DNA of 64,000 nt from Streptomyces fumigatiscleroticus (lineage in GTDB: Bacteria; Actinomycetota; Actinomycetes; Streptomycetales; Streptomycetaceae), in assembly GCF_014647975.1 (NCBI RefSeq), contig NZ_BMQF01000022.1:40079-104078 (forward strand), written 5' to 3'. A program made the translations under genes and the position numbers. Shown piece by piece: positions 16,990 to 25,274 of the stretch. Within the stretch, counting starts at the first letter, position 1; each line of letters opens with the position of its first letter. The notes under the pieces were generated by a model. That model was not told where the DNA came from. It was given only the letters and a program-made list of their open reading frames with translations, and did no database searches.

Positions 16990-17250
16990 GTCGAAGCCGT
17001 GGGCCGGTACTGCCAGCGGGGCCTGGGTGGGTGTGATCCCGGCCCCAGGCCGACCGGGCGAGCCGCCGGCCGATCTCCACTCCGTCGAACGGCATGCCCT
17101 CATCCATGTCGTCCAGGCCCGCGAAGCCGATGAACTCGCCCGTGGCCCGCACCTCTACGGACCACCACCCGTACCCTCGCCGGACATACTCGGCCGGCCC
17201 GGAAGCGCGCCACCCGCACGTGTCATGGTCCGCCGGCGTGGTGCAGGGTC
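16990..17250 (-). pseudogene. GNAT N-acetyltransferase fragment
   Basis: The minus strand encodes AEYVRRGYGWWSVEVRATGE continuing FIGFAGLDDMDEGMPFDGVE and IGRRLARSAWG. This is the central part of a RimJ/RimL-type GNAT protein, ending just where the acetyl-CoA loop should begin. No start codon is present and after SAWG the sequence loses homology towards the inverted-repeat element at 16889-16985. Both ends are lost, so it is a relic. Confidence 0.6.
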
Positions 17251-17260
17251 CGGGCGCTGC

Positions 17261-18682
17261 CTACTCGTGATTGCGGTGCGCGTGTACGGCCGCGGAGGGC
17301 GCGTGTCCCGCTCCGTCGTCGGAGGTGCATGTGTCGATCGCGGCGAGCAGGATGGCACAGGCCGTGTCCACGACGTCGGCGTCGACATTGAGCGGCGGCA
17401 TCAGGCGTACCACACAGTCGTCGCGGCCCCCCAGCTCGAAGATCAGTCCGTTGCGCAGCGCATGGGCCTGGACCCTGCGGGCCATCGCGGTGGCCGGCCG
17501 TCCGTCCGCCGGGTGCGCCAGTTCGATGCCCCACATCAGCCCGCGGCCACGCACCTCATGTACCCAGGGACGGTCGACGAGTCCGGCGAGGATGCGGGCC
17601 ATCTGCTGGCCCCGCCTGCGCACATTGCCCGCCACGTCCTCGCGGTGGAAGACGCGGATCGCCTCCACGCCGGCGGCGAAGGCGAGCTGATTGCCGCGGA
17701 AGGTGCCCGTGTGAGCGCCGGGCGCCCAGGAGTCCAAGCGCCGGTCGTAGAGGATGACGGCCACCGGGGCGCCGATGCCGCTGAGCGCCTTGGAGGCGAT
17801 GATGACGTCGGGTGTGATGCCGTACTGCTCGAAGGCGAACCACGTTCCGGTGCGCCCGCATCCGGTCTGCACCTCGTCGACGATCAGGGGGATGCCGAGT
17901 TCCGCGGTCAGCTGCCGCACTCGTCGGGCGAACTCCGCGCGCATGGGTACGACGCCGCCTTCGCCCAGCACCAGTTCCAGGATCACCGCGGCGGGCAGGG
18001 GAATCCCTCCGTGGCTGTCGGTGAGGGACCGCTCGAGATAGGTGGCACAGCTGATGTCGCAGGCGTGCGGTTCCAGGCCCACCGGGCACCTGGCGCAGTA
18101 GGGGTAGGGGAAGAAATGGACGCCGGGCAGCCCGTTGGCCACCGGCCTCTTCTGAGCGACGAGTCCGGTGAGGGCCATCGCGGCGCTGCTGCTGCCGTGG
18201 AAACCGCCCTGGAAGGAGACGATGTCGCTGCGGCCGGTGGCGATCTTGCACAACTTGATGGCGGCTTCGACCGCGTTGGCGCCGGTCGGCCCGCAGAAAT
18301 GCACTTTCATCCGGTCCCGCAACCCCGGCGGCAGCATGGACAGCTGGGACTGTGTGAACTCGTCCTTGACGGGGGTGGGGAAGTCCAGTCCGTGGGTGAG
18401 CCTGTCGAGTTGCTCGATGACGGCGCGGACCAGCGCGGGATGGTTGTGTCCGAGGGAGAGCACACCGGCGCCGGAGAGGAAGTCCAGGAAGACGTTGCCG
18501 TCGACGTCACGCACATACGGCCCGGACGCCTCCTGGATGGCGATGGGCAGGTGCCGGGGATAGGTGCGGGCGTTCGACTCATGACGGTCCTGGCGTGCCA
18601 AGAGCGCGGCCGACCGGGGGCCGGGGAGGTCACCCCGGACACGCGGACCATCCCAAGTGCCGTGGTGCCTGAGCGAGGCCAT
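17261..18682 (-). CDS. class III aminotransferase, diaminobutyrate transaminase-like
   Basis: A 473-residue PLP enzyme. The fold begins near GPYVRDVDGNVFLDFLSGAG. The phosphate-binding motif is CGPTGANAVEAAIKL, then GGFHGSSSAAMALTG, DEVQTGCGRTGTW and the Schiff-base Lys in IASKALSGIG. The FPYPYCARCPVGL segment with nearby Cys residues is typical of L-2,4-diaminobutyrate transaminases. Such enzymes make diaminobutyrate from aspartate semialdehyde with glutamate as amino donor. ATG 18682 is preferred over an upstream start because GGAG lies seven bases before it. The gene lies 66 bases downstream of the remnant of a poly-amino-acid synthetase, suggesting it once supplied that enzyme with monomer. 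Confidence 0.85.
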   Translation of the reverse strand: MASLRHHGTWDGPRVRGDLPGPRSAALLARQDRHESNARTYPRHLPIAIQEASGPYVRDVDGNVFLDFLSGAGVLSLGHNHPALVRAVIEQLDRLTHGLDFPTPVKDEFTQSQLSMLPPGLRDRMKVHFCGPTGANAVEAAIKLCKIATGRSDIVSFQGGFHGSSSAAMALTGLVAQKRPVANGLPGVHFFPYPYCARCPVGLEPHACDISCATYLERSLTDSHGGIPLPAAVILELVLGEGGVVPMRAEFARRVRQLTAELGIPLIVDEVQTGCGRTGTWFAFEQYGITPDVIIASKALSGIGAPVAVILYDRRLDSWAPGAHTGTFRGNQLAFAAGVEAIRVFHREDVAGNVRRRGQQMARILAGLVDRPWVHEVRGRGLMWGIELAHPADGRPATAMARRVQAHALRNGLIFELGGRDDCVVRLMPPLNVDADVVDTACAILLAAIDTCTSDDGAGHAPSAAVHAHRNHE

Positions 18683-18748
18683 GGGAGTCTCCAGGGGGGA
18701 GGCGGGCCCGGACGGGCGCCGCACAGCGGGAAGCGCGGTGTCGTCCAC

Positions 18749-19288
18749 CTACCGTGGACGCGCGGGTATGCCGCGCCAGCGAGTGTTGTCCGGAAGGCGT
18801 TCTCCCTTCATGACCAGGGACAGCGCGTCCAGCGAAGCGCCCTGCCCGACATGGGCGTCGTAGAGCACCACCGCACGGGTGCCCAGGGAACTGCCCGCGC
18901 CGACACGGACCGTGGACATCTTCATCACCCGGTCCTCGAACAGGTGCGTCTGCAGGGACGTGACTTCGTCGACGGCCGCGTCGTCGCCTATGTCGACCAG
19001 GTCGAACTCCGTGAGGTAAGTGGTGGCCAGCCAGACCCGCCGGCCGATGCGTGTTCCGAAGAGCCGCAGGATCACACACGCCCAGGGGGTGCCGGTCAGC
19101 CAGTTCAGCAGCGTGGGCACGACGAGGTTCTCGTACAGACCGGTGATGACCTCGGTGCGCCGCACCCAGATGCTCCACAGCGGTTCGGTACGCGGCCGGT
19201 AGCCGCCGATGACCAGCCACTTCAGAAGGACGGCGGCCAGTGTCGCGGCCAGGGCGGTGCCCAGCAGCAGCGCCGGAAGGACGAGCAC
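18749..19288 (-). CDS. C-terminal remnant of a Pls-type poly-amino-acid synthetase
   Basis: A 179-codon frame (in-frame homologous sequence reaches back to about 19378, where a stop lies) with two hydrophobic segments and then a left-handed beta-helix-like part: FDLVDIGDDAAVDE, TSLQTHLFEDRVMKMSTVRV and ALSLVMKGERLP. This matches the C-terminal domain found in epsilon-poly-lysine synthetase (Pls) and related NRPS-like proteins, whose tandem soluble domains join amino acids by isopeptide bonds. Adenylation and carrier domains are missing, and only a GTG is available as start. It is probably a 5'-truncated relic, although a free-standing protein cannot be excluded. The aminotransferase gene follows on the same strand. 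Confidence 0.65.
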   Translation of the reverse strand: MLVLPALLLGTALAATLAAVLLKWLVIGGYRPRTEPLWSIWVRRTEVITGLYENLVVPTLLNWLTGTPWACVILRLFGTRIGRRVWLATTYLTEFDLVDIGDDAAVDEVTSLQTHLFEDRVMKMSTVRVGAGSSLGTRAVVLYDAHVGQGASLDALSLVMKGERLPDNTRWRGIPARPR

Positions 19289-19378
19289 GAGGACGAGAGA
19301 TGCCGCCTCCCTGGCCAGGTGGAAGATGATGCAGGTGCCGCCCAGCAGACTCAGGCCGCCGATCGTGCAAGGCTGTCA

Positions 19379-19791
19379 TGGGACACGGGACTTGCCGCTG
19401 AATCCCTTCGGGGCAGCATGGGAAGAAGCGGCGGGAGCGCGGCGGGATGGGCGCGGCGCTCGTCCGGGAGGAGTGACAGGCACACCGCGCGGTTGCGGTC
19501 CTCACTGCGGTGGCTGCTGTGGGCGTGGGCGCGGGTTTCGCCGCTCCGCTGTCCGGTTCGGCTGCCACCCGAGCCTCCGGCTGGGCCACGTGCGCGAGGG
19601 CGGGGCTACGGAGGGCCGCACCGCTTCTGGTTCACGCCGGTGCACCGGCCTCCATCCGTTGCGGCGGCTCGTCAGCCGCGGCGACACGTACCCGGGGCAA
19701 GGGCTGAACCTAGCACCGGGCTATCAGCGTTGTGCTGTTGGAGGGACCGTCCACAGGGCCCTTCCGGCTACCCGGACCGAAGAGAGAAGCC
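19379..19791. other. intergenic, no supported gene
   Basis: A 413-base gap at the breakpoint of the truncated synthetase. A plus-strand frame (19510-19707) reads AAVGVGAGFAAPLSGSAA and looks leader-like, but lacks a ribosome site and family match. AGAGAGAAG just before 19792 is the ribosome site of the next gene. Confidence 0.4.
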
Positions 19792-20217
19792 ATGCTGTCC
19801 AAGGCGAGAACCGCCATCTGTGCCACTTTTCTGACAGGACTGGCCCTGGTCGCTCAGACCACCTCAGCCGAAGCACTGCAGACCGATATCGGCAGTGGCA
19901 CCGGCAACTGCCCGTCGGGTCAGATGTGCCTGTGGGCCGACTACGACTTCCATCAGGGCCAGGGCGTGTCCAAGCTGGGCTCGCTCGCCACATCCACCGC
20001 CATCTCGGATCTGGGGAAGATCTACAAGGACGGTGCGGTCGACTGGGGGATGCAGGACGTGGCGTCCTCCGCCTACAACAACAGCGGATCCCGCTGGTGC
20101 CTCTACGTCGACAACGGCTACTCCGGCACCTACCTGTGGGTTGATCCGGGCTGGCAGGGCCAGCTGTACTCGCCGTTCCAGGACAGCATCAGCTCCCTGA
20201 AGCCGTGCAGCGGATGA
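19792..20217 (+). CDS. secreted peptidase inhibitor family I36 protein
   Basis: A 141-residue exported protein. Residues 1-28 form a Sec signal peptide (MLSKARTAICATFLTGLALV then cleavage around SAEA). The mature part has CPSGQMCLWADYDF, the entry motif of the I36 (SMPI-like) fold, and further on YNNSGSRWCLYVDNGYSG and LKPCSG, giving four Cys able to make two disulfides. SMPI from Streptomyces blocks metalloproteases of the thermolysin class; relatives also include gamma-crystallin-like proteins of unknown role. ATG 19792 follows AGAGAGAAG. Monocistronic. Confidence 0.85.
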   Translation: MLSKARTAICATFLTGLALVAQTTSAEALQTDIGSGTGNCPSGQMCLWADYDFHQGQGVSKLGSLATSTAISDLGKIYKDGAVDWGMQDVASSAYNNSGSRWCLYVDNGYSGTYLWVDPGWQGQLYSPFQDSISSLKPCSG

Positions 20218-20301
20218 CTCCGACCGTCCCGTCCAGGTCCACGACGGTGAGCTGACATCCCTCACGGGCTTGTGTTCACGGGTACGTCCGGACCGGGGGA
20301 G

Positions 20302-20480
20302 TCAACGGCCGTTCCACACGGCCTCGGCGAGGTTGCGCCACAAGTGCCAGACGTCCGCGACCTGCTGGGCCTGCGGAGCTCCGAAGCGGGCGCCCTCGGC
20401 CCAGGTGTCGGCGCGGTCGGGCGGCGAGCCTCCAGGGCGACCAGGAGGGTGGCGTAGGCATCGCCTGCGAGCCTTCTTGG
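20302..20480 (-). pseudogene. ISL3 family transposase fragment
   Basis: The minus strand encodes DRADTWAEGARFGAPQAQQV followed by ADVWHLWRNLAEAV, the region around the catalytic Asp of ISL3 transposases. In another frame just upstream, GDAYATLLVALEARRPT is the segment that normally precedes it by about 25 residues, so an internal deletion and frameshift have occurred. No other part of the element is present between 20218 and 20641. Confidence 0.65.
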
Positions 20481-20641
20481 CGGCCCGGGGGGGCATCGCA
20501 CAGTGTGCGGATTGACCGGACCGGTGGTTGGTCCGGTGATCACCAAGGGGCGCTGCATGCCGGGCATGTGGCGTTGGGCCGGCGGGGAGGTGTGCCCGCG
20601 CGGTGGTGCCGACCGCGGCGCTCGGGACATGGCAGCCGCGA

Positions 20642-21265
20642 TCAGGAGCCGGTGGCCGGGTGTGCGGGAGTGGTCCCGAAGCCGTGCAGCAGTGTGTCGA
20701 TGATCAGAGCGGTCAGGGCGTCGACGTCTGCGTCGGTGGCCTCGTCGTGGGCGTGGGTCACCTCGTGGATGAGGGCGTAATAGCAGCGCCGTGCCCACGC
20801 GATGTCCACGTCGGGCCGCAGGAGTCCGGTGTCCTGTGCGCGGCGGAAGAGCCTGTCGCACTTGGCCAGTACGTCGGCGTGCACCTGGGCGATCTCCGGA
20901 TGCGCGGAGGTGGCGGCCCGGGTCATGGCGAAGCCCCAGCCGATCTTGACGCGGAGCACGTCCGTGGTCACCCGGTAGAGCACGACCAGGGGTGGTGCGG
21001 CGTCGGAGGCGGCGTTGTCGACGGCGGCGGCGAACTGCTCGGTGGCCCACTGGGTGAGGGCGTCGATGAGCGTCTCGCGTGTGGCGAAGCGGCGGTGCAC
21101 GGTGGTGCGGGCGACGCCGGCGGCTTCGGCGATCTGCTCCATCGTGGCTGTGGGATCGGCGGAGAGCACCCGCTCGGCGGCCTGCAGGATCAAGCGGATC
21201 GTCCGTTCCGTGTCGGCGCGGAGCGGCTTTCCGCCGGTGCGGAGGGGGGTGCGCTGCTCGGTCAC
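20642..21265 (-). CDS. TetR family transcriptional regulator
   Basis: A 207-residue TetR protein starting at GTG 21265. The helix-turn-helix is at about residues 25-70 (ATMEQIAEAAGVARTTVHRR then FATRETLIDAL). The C-terminal domain is all helical and resembles the TetR_C group common beside oxidoreductase genes. It is divergent from the SDR gene at 21370; the 104 bases between hold two related operator-like repeats, 32 bases apart. It probably represses both itself and the SDR. Confidence 0.9.
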   Translation of the reverse strand: MTEQRTPLRTGGKPLRADTERTIRLILQAAERVLSADPTATMEQIAEAAGVARTTVHRRFATRETLIDALTQWATEQFAAAVDNAASDAAPPLVVLYRVTTDVLRVKIGWGFAMTRAATSAHPEIAQVHADVLAKCDRLFRRAQDTGLLRPDVDIAWARRCYYALIHEVTHAHDEATDADVDALTALIIDTLLHGFGTTPAHPATGS

Positions 21266-21303
21266 CCGAAAACACTACAGCAGAGTTGCCACACGCCGGG
21301 TAC

Positions 21304-21353
21304 TTGCAACATCAATGATGCAACTCCTAGGCTTCTCGCGTCATCAATGACGC
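21304..21353 (+). promoter_or_regulatory. paired operators between tetR and the SDR gene
   Basis: Site 1, an imperfect palindrome with TTGCA ends, spans 21304-21323. Site 2 is GCGTCAT-CA-ATGACGC at 21338-21353, a perfect inverted repeat with seven-base arms. Both contain CATCAATGA followed by TGCAA or CGCAA, and their centres are 32 bases (three helical turns) apart. This suits two TetR dimers on one face of the DNA, covering both divergent promoters. Confidence 0.55.
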
Positions 21354-21369
21354 AATGGGGAGGGCTGGA

Positions 21370-22152
21370 ATGGATCTCCAGTTGAGCGGGCGGACCGCCG
21401 TGGTGACCGGTGCCGGCAGGGGGATAGGGCTCGCCACCGTCGCGGCCCTGGCCAACGAGGGCATGCGGGTGGTCGCGGCGGCACGGACGGTCACACCGGA
21501 GCTCAAGGAGCTGGCCGCGGTCGCGGTTTCGGTGGACCTCAGCACGACCGACGGGCCGGAGCGGCTCATTCGGACGGCCGTGGCGGAACTGGGTGAGCTG
21601 GACCTGCTCGTGAACAACGTGGGCGGGGGCGACGGCGGCGCGGTGGGCGGCTTCCTGTCCTTCGACGACGACCAGTGGGCGCAGATCTACGGCCTGAACC
21701 TGTTCGCGGCCGTCCGCACGACCAGGGCCGCCCTGCCCAGTCTGCTGCGGCGCCGTGGTGTCGTCCTGAACGTCTCGTCGAACGGCGCGCGGATCCCGCA
21801 CGCCGGGCCCATCCCGTACACGACGGCGAAGGCCGCCCTGACGGCGTTCGGCAAGGCCCTCGCGGAGGAGGTCGGTCCCCAGGGCGTACGCGTCAACACG
21901 GTGTCGCCCGGACCGGTGCGCACCGCCATGTGGGAGTCGCCCGACGGCTACGGCGCCGAGCTCGCCGCCGCGCTCGGGCTGACGCGGGAGCAGCTGGTGG
22001 CCGGGCTGCCCGCGACGATGGGCATGACCACCGGACGGCTCGTGGAGCCGGCCGAGGTCGCCGCCCTCATCGCCTACCTGGCCTCGCCGCTCGCGGCCAG
22101 CACCACGGGCGCCGACCACATCATCGACGGCGGGGCGGTCAAGACCGCTTAG
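21370..22152 (+). CDS. SDR family NAD(P)-dependent oxidoreductase
   Basis: A 260-residue classical short-chain dehydrogenase. It has TGAGRGIG (cofactor), NNVGGG in place of NNAG, the Ser in LNVSSNG and the active YxxxK as PYTTAKAAL, followed by the PG-containing loop VSPGPVRT. GGGGAGGG lies five bases before ATG 21370. The end DHIIDGGAVKTA is typical of 3-oxoacyl-ACP reductase-like SDRs. Substrate unknown. The divergent TetR gene and paired operators indicate inducible expression. Confidence 0.9.
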   Translation: MDLQLSGRTAVVTGAGRGIGLATVAALANEGMRVVAAARTVTPELKELAAVAVSVDLSTTDGPERLIRTAVAELGELDLLVNNVGGGDGGAVGGFLSFDDDQWAQIYGLNLFAAVRTTRAALPSLLRRRGVVLNVSSNGARIPHAGPIPYTTAKAALTAFGKALAEEVGPQGVRVNTVSPGPVRTAMWESPDGYGAELAAALGLTREQLVAGLPATMGMTTGRLVEPAEVAALIAYLASPLAASTTGADHIIDGGAVKTA

Positions 22153-22962
22153 CCGGCGGGCTCCGGCCGACGGATCGCGGTGCGGATACCGCGAGCGGGA
22201 CGTCCTGGCCCCCCGGACCGCCGGGGGCCAGGCCGCGCGGCGAGGGCCCGTGCGACCGGGTGAGCCGCTCTCAGGAGCCGTACCCGTCGGGGGGCCTCGG
22301 CCGCCTGTTCGGCGGCGCGGCTGACGTCCTCCCACGCGGCCCAGGTGTCCATCCGCTTCCGCGAGATGTCGAAGGCCGTGTCGTACGCGAGGCTGCCGAG
22401 CAGCAGCCGCAGCGGCGGGTCCTCGCTGTCGACGAGCTTCATGAGGGCTTCGGCGGCCAGGTGCGGCAGGCTGTCCACGGACCCCTCGGCGAACTGCTTC
22501 TCCAGCTCGGCGCGGAGCGGGGCGTAAGGCGTCCAGGGGCTGGGTGGCCCTCAGGCCGGTGGTGTAGAGGTCGGTCCAGTAGCCGCCGGGTTCGACGAGG
22601 GTGAGCTTGACGCCGAAGGCGGCGGCCTCGGCGGCCAGGGCTTCGCTCATGCCCTCCAGGGCGAACTTGCTGGCGCTGTACATGCCGGTGAGAGGGAAGC
22701 CGCCGAGTGCGCCGATGCTGGAGATCTGCACGATGTGGCCCGATCCCTGGGCGCGCAGATGGGGCAGTGCGGCCTGGCTGACCCACAGGGCGCCGAAGAA
22801 GTTGGTGTCCAGCTGGGCGCGGGCCAGGGCCTCGTCGAACTCCTCGATCATTCCCATGGCGAGGAAACCCGCGTTGTTCACGACGATGTCCAGGCGGCCG
22901 AAGTGCCGCACGGCGGTGTCGACGGCGGAGTGCACCGCCGCGCGGTCGGTGGGGCCAGGAGG
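22149..22962 (-). pseudogene. second SDR gene, 5'-truncated and frameshifted
   Basis: The minus strand encodes an SDR from TDRAAVHSAVDTAVRHFGRL onward, with NNAGFLAMG, ISSIGALGGFP and YSASKFALEG intact, but the cofactor-binding first 60 residues are missing. At 22526-22527 one extra base in GGCGTAAGGCG (forward) shifts the frame after LRATQPLDA; the correct frame resumes as VDSLPHLAAEALMKLVDSED and ends near RKRMDTWAAWEDV. The left break meets a 5'-truncated tetR fragment at about 22958. The gene cannot make a working enzyme. Confidence 0.75.
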
Positions 22963-23438
22963 ACCGGCCCGCCGAACTGCCCGACACCGGCGACCTCGAA
23001 GCCGACCTCAAGACGGTGCTCCGCGCCACCGTCGCCGAGCTGAACGACCCGCGCCGCAGCGAGCCGATGCGCGCCCTGGCCGTCGAGACCCTCGTCGACC
23101 CGGCCCTCGCCGCGCTCTACACCGAGCGGCTGGACGAACCGGTCGGACAACTCAAGCTCCGACGGCTGCGCAGCGCCCAGCGCGCCGGGCAGCTCCGCCC
23201 CGACGTGGACCTCGACGTGGCCATGGAGATGCTCTGGGGGCCGTTGCGCCACCGCTGGCTGCACCGCGAGGGCGCGCTCACCGTCGAGTTCGCCGATGCC
23301 GTGTTCGAGACCGCACTCAACGGACTACGCCCGCGCGCACGTTCTGCCGCGAGCCCGGAGCCCACGCCACGCGTGGTCCGGGAAGGTGCTTCGGGGCCAG
23401 GTGCAGGCGATCCGCGCAGGCGCTTCGGGACCGGGTAG
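22958..23438 (+). pseudogene. TetR regulator, 5'-truncated
   Basis: The plus strand reads RPAELPDTGDLEADLKTVLR into ATVAELNDPRRSEPMRALAV and later VAMEMLWGPLRHRWLHREGA, the C-terminal ligand domain of a TetR protein. The helix-turn-helix half is absent. The first recognisable codons overlap the truncated start of the divergent SDR gene, so a single deletion removed both 5' ends and the shared promoter of a former head-to-head pair. After NGLRPR the frame decays. Confidence 0.7.
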
Positions 23439-23573
23439 AAGAGGGCACGTCGCCGAGAAAGTCTCGGCAACCCTCCGCAACCGCTCCCCATGATGTGCCG
23501 GGTCGGCGACGTGCCGCCCGCCATGGTGAGAGCGTGGTTGCGGGGCGTGACGGGGTGGGTGCTTGCTCGGGGC

Positions 23574-23969
23574 CTAGCTCCGCGGGGCCAGGGTGCGCAG
23601 GACGCAGAACTCGTTGCCCTCGGGATCCGCCATGACCACCCAGCTTCGGTTCGAGCCCTGGCCCACGTCAGCCTTGGTGGCGCCGAGGCTGAGCAGTCTG
23701 GTCACCTCGTCCTCGGTACTGCCGTCGATCGGGCTGACGTCGAGGTGAAGCCGGTTCTTCACGGTCTTGCCCTCGGGCACCTGGATGAACAGCAGGGTGG
23801 GCGGCATCTGGCGGGCCCGGACGTCCTCGAAGGTCGGCACCCAGGAGCCGATCTCGACCTTGTTCTCGCTCCGGTCGATCACCTTGAAGTCCAGGACCTC
23901 GCACCAGAAGGCCGCGAGTCTTTCCGGGTCATGGCAGTCAACGGCCAGCTCGGTGAACCTACTTGTCAT
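23574..23969 (-). CDS. VOC family protein
   Basis: A 131-residue glyoxalase-fold protein: TELAVDCHDPERLAAFWCEV at the start, LLFIQVPEGKTVKNRLHLDV in the middle and VVMADPEGNEFCVL at the end. His (HLDV) and Glu (NEF) occupy usual metal-site positions. ATG 23969 sits after GGGGGAG. This small, common Streptomyces group has no settled substrate. It stands alone downstream of decayed sequence. Confidence 0.88.
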   Translation of the reverse strand: MTSRFTELAVDCHDPERLAAFWCEVLDFKVIDRSENKVEIGSWVPTFEDVRARQMPPTLLFIQVPEGKTVKNRLHLDVSPIDGSTEDEVTRLLSLGATKADVGQGSNRSWVVMADPEGNEFCVLRTLAPRS

Positions 23970-24643
23970 GACTCCCCCAGATAGTGCGGATGGAAGATCA
24001 GAGTAGTGACCCTTGTCGCCGTCGTCTCGCGAAGCAGTTCGAGTCCGGCTCGAACGAGGATCGTCCTTGTCGGCCGGCATCATCCGGGCAGGGAAGCCCC
24101 GAGCCGTCTTGCGCCGCGTCAACGTTCGCCCGATGGCTCCCGCCGGTGTCATGCCCTGCTTCCTTCCCCGCAGGCTGGTGACGCGGCGGGCGGACCGGCC
24201 ATCGACACGGCGTTGTCCGACCGGCTTCAGTGATCGACAGCATGGGTGGGGGCTGCTCGGCCCGTACTGGAGGAAGGGGAACCGGGTATGCCGGTTTGAA
24301 CCGTGGCCTCGCGACCGACGTCCGCTACGTACGTGGTCATGGTGTGTACCGGCGTTGCGGCTGTGCTGCTGGGCACGCTGTACCTGATCCACCGGGACAT
24401 GGCGGTCACCGGAGGCTGCGGATCGCGGTACGGCGTCACATGTGAACCGCTCCGGGTTCGGTAGAGGGCGCGGCCTGTACGCTGTGGCCGGCTCTCTCGC
24501 CGCTGCCGGCGACGGCGCCGCGCATGCGGAGGTGGCGACGGACGTACCGGCTGCCCTCCGACAGTCGTAGGTGCGTCGGCGGCCGGTCCGGCGCAGGCGT
24601 GCGTTGCGGCCCGGCCCGGCCCGGCGTGGCGGACGTCCCCCGC
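23970..24643. other. intergenic with one possible small membrane ORF
   Basis: About 670 bases without an established gene. At 24339-24464 (plus) a 41-codon frame reads MVCTGVAAVLLGTLYLIHRD and ends GSRYGVTCEPLRVR; it has one membrane span but no ribosome site, so it may be a truncated relic. Confidence 0.35.
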
Positions 24644-25180
24644 CTATGCCGCGGCCCTGGCCCGGCGGTATGCGCGCCTGCGGGCTCTGTCGTAGACGTC
24701 CTGGCTGGATTTGGTGCGGGTCAGCAGGGCCAGGTCCTCGAAGAAGTTGAGATAGGAGTAGGCGTCGCCGCGCAGGCGGCGTTCCGTGACGGCGTAAGGG
24801 CGTACGGTCTCCCAGGTGCGCAGCAGCCTGTAGTGGGTGGCCAGGAAGACCAGGTCCTCCTCGACGACGCGGAACGCGACCAGGTAGGCGAGCATCTGGT
24901 AGAAGCCGCACACGCGGTAGACGTCGTCACGGACGTGCTGTGGCAGGCCGCTGATGCCGTTCTCGGCGCCCTCCCCGGAGGCGAGGAAGGCCCATAAACG
25001 CTCTTCGCCGTGGATGAATTCGGCGGAGCGCCATTCTTTGAAGAGATCGAGGACGAGGGGCAACTGATTGGAGTTGTTCATCAGCCGTATCTGACGCCGG
25101 GTCAGAACGAGAGTGACGCCGATGGCGGTCACCGAGAGAAGGAGTGTCGCCGCGTTGACGAGCAGGGTGCCGGTGTCCAT
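24644..25180 (-). CDS. DUF4760-like membrane-anchored hypothetical protein
   Basis: A 178-residue protein with one N-terminal membrane span (NAATLLLSVTAIGVTLVL), then a mainly helical soluble domain: LDLFKEWRSAEFIHGEERLW, VYRVCGFYQMLAYLVAFRVV and YSYLNFFEDLALL. The plan (single span, helical bundle, late Arg-rich tail) resembles the DUF4760 family, which has no known function. ATG 25180 is the first codon of the hydrophobic leader. It is divergent from the glutamine amidotransferase gene at 25275. Confidence 0.75.
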   Translation of the reverse strand: MDTGTLLVNAATLLLSVTAIGVTLVLTRRQIRLMNNSNQLPLVLDLFKEWRSAEFIHGEERLWAFLASGEGAENGISGLPQHVRDDVYRVCGFYQMLAYLVAFRVVEEDLVFLATHYRLLRTWETVRPYAVTERRLRGDAYSYLNFFEDLALLTRTKSSQDVYDRARRRAYRRARAAA

Positions 25181-25274
25181 CGTTCAAGGCTGGACCTGCC
25201 GCATCGACGGTGACAACGGTGTGGGTGGCCGATCGATCCGATGAAGAGGTGCCGGAGGAGAGGACGGGCTCGCA

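Noticed and set aside
16988..19834. A 948-codon plus-strand frame across the aminotransferase
   Set aside because: Antisense shadow of the high-GC aminotransferase and synthetase remnant; no domain pattern.
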